A stretch of DNA of 64,000 bases, taken from NCBI RefSeq assembly GCF_000283155.1, contig NW_004454207.1, positions 8,972,852-9,036,851 of the forward strand. The letters run 5' to 3'. The stretch is from Ceratotherium simum simum (taxonomy: Eukaryota; Chordata; Mammalia; Perissodactyla; Rhinocerotidae). The notes under the pieces were generated by a model. It was not told where the DNA came from. It ran no database searches and saw only the letters and a program-made list of their open reading frames with translations. Positions 63,893 to 64,000 of this stretch are shown in pieces. The position numbers and the translations under genes are program-made. Position 1 is the stretch's first letter. Every line of letters starts with the position of its first letter.

Positions 63893-63898
63893 TTTATT
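63893..63898 (-). terminator. Candidate poly(A) signal AATAAA on the minus strand
   Basis: Minus-strand AATAAA after TGTATATACT. If the gene upstream of BCLAF3 is MAP7D2, as in human, its 3' end would be expected within a few kb of here and on this strand. No coding exon is visible to support this. Confidence 0.2.
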
Positions 63899-64000
63899 TA
63901 GTATATACACATACACAATCATACACAGTTTCCATAACTAATAAAGTCTTAAACTGGTGTTAGAAGCACATGAACAAGATTACTGTTGAGACTTCTTTAT

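Noticed and set aside
63360..64000. MAP7D2 3' UTR at the right edge
   Set aside because: Only an AATAAA on the right strand and human gene order suggest it; no exon or recognised sequence, so left as a low-confidence signal.

Overview
This window is mammalian nuclear DNA. It is AT-rich and intron-dominated, with MIR, L2, L1 and hAT/Tigger fossils. It also carries about 18 copies of the tRNA-Ser-derived SINE known as ERE (equine repetitive element), several with clean target-site duplications. ERE points to a perissodactyl, most likely Equus or a close relative; rhinoceros or tapir cannot be excluded by eye.

The one gene I can support is on the minus strand. Ten coding exons (exon 2 at 29500-29574 down to 695-850) splice in perfect phase with GT-AG borders into 705 codons. 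The predicted protein starts MARSRSRSPRWKHR and is recognisable as BCLAF3 (BCLAF1 and THRAP3 family member 3, formerly CXorf23), an X-linked gene at human Xp22. The final few codons and the 3' UTR lie beyond position 1. The promoter is the CpG island at about 51.1-51.9 kb, with a probable non-coding first exon (donor at 51507), clustered ETS-type sites and an 11-codon upstream ORF. No protein-coding gene is visible upstream (51.9-64 kb). In human the next gene in that direction is MAP7D2 on the same strand, so its 3' end may lie near or just past the right edge.

Layout: 1-29.6 kb holds BCLAF3 coding exons in introns with scattered EREs, L1 tails, MIR/L2 and a MER2-like Tigger MITE. 29.6-51.5 kb is the roughly 22 kb first intron, packed with nested repeats, including a full-length but dead L1 (37089-44418, 13-bp target duplication) inserted into an older L1/HAL1-like element. 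51.1-51.9 kb is the CpG-island promoter. 52-64 kb is intergenic, with old LINE remnants, microsatellites, two EREs and MIR/L2.

Three 100-N assembly gaps all sit inside young repeats. Each is flanked by the same sequence on both sides, so at least two look like unmerged contig overlaps rather than missing DNA. I found no evidence of a novel biological system. The most interesting items are the gap artefacts, the nested insertions, the catalytic-site losses in the L1, the hairpin module in long EREs, and the compact ETS-repeat promoter with its uORF.
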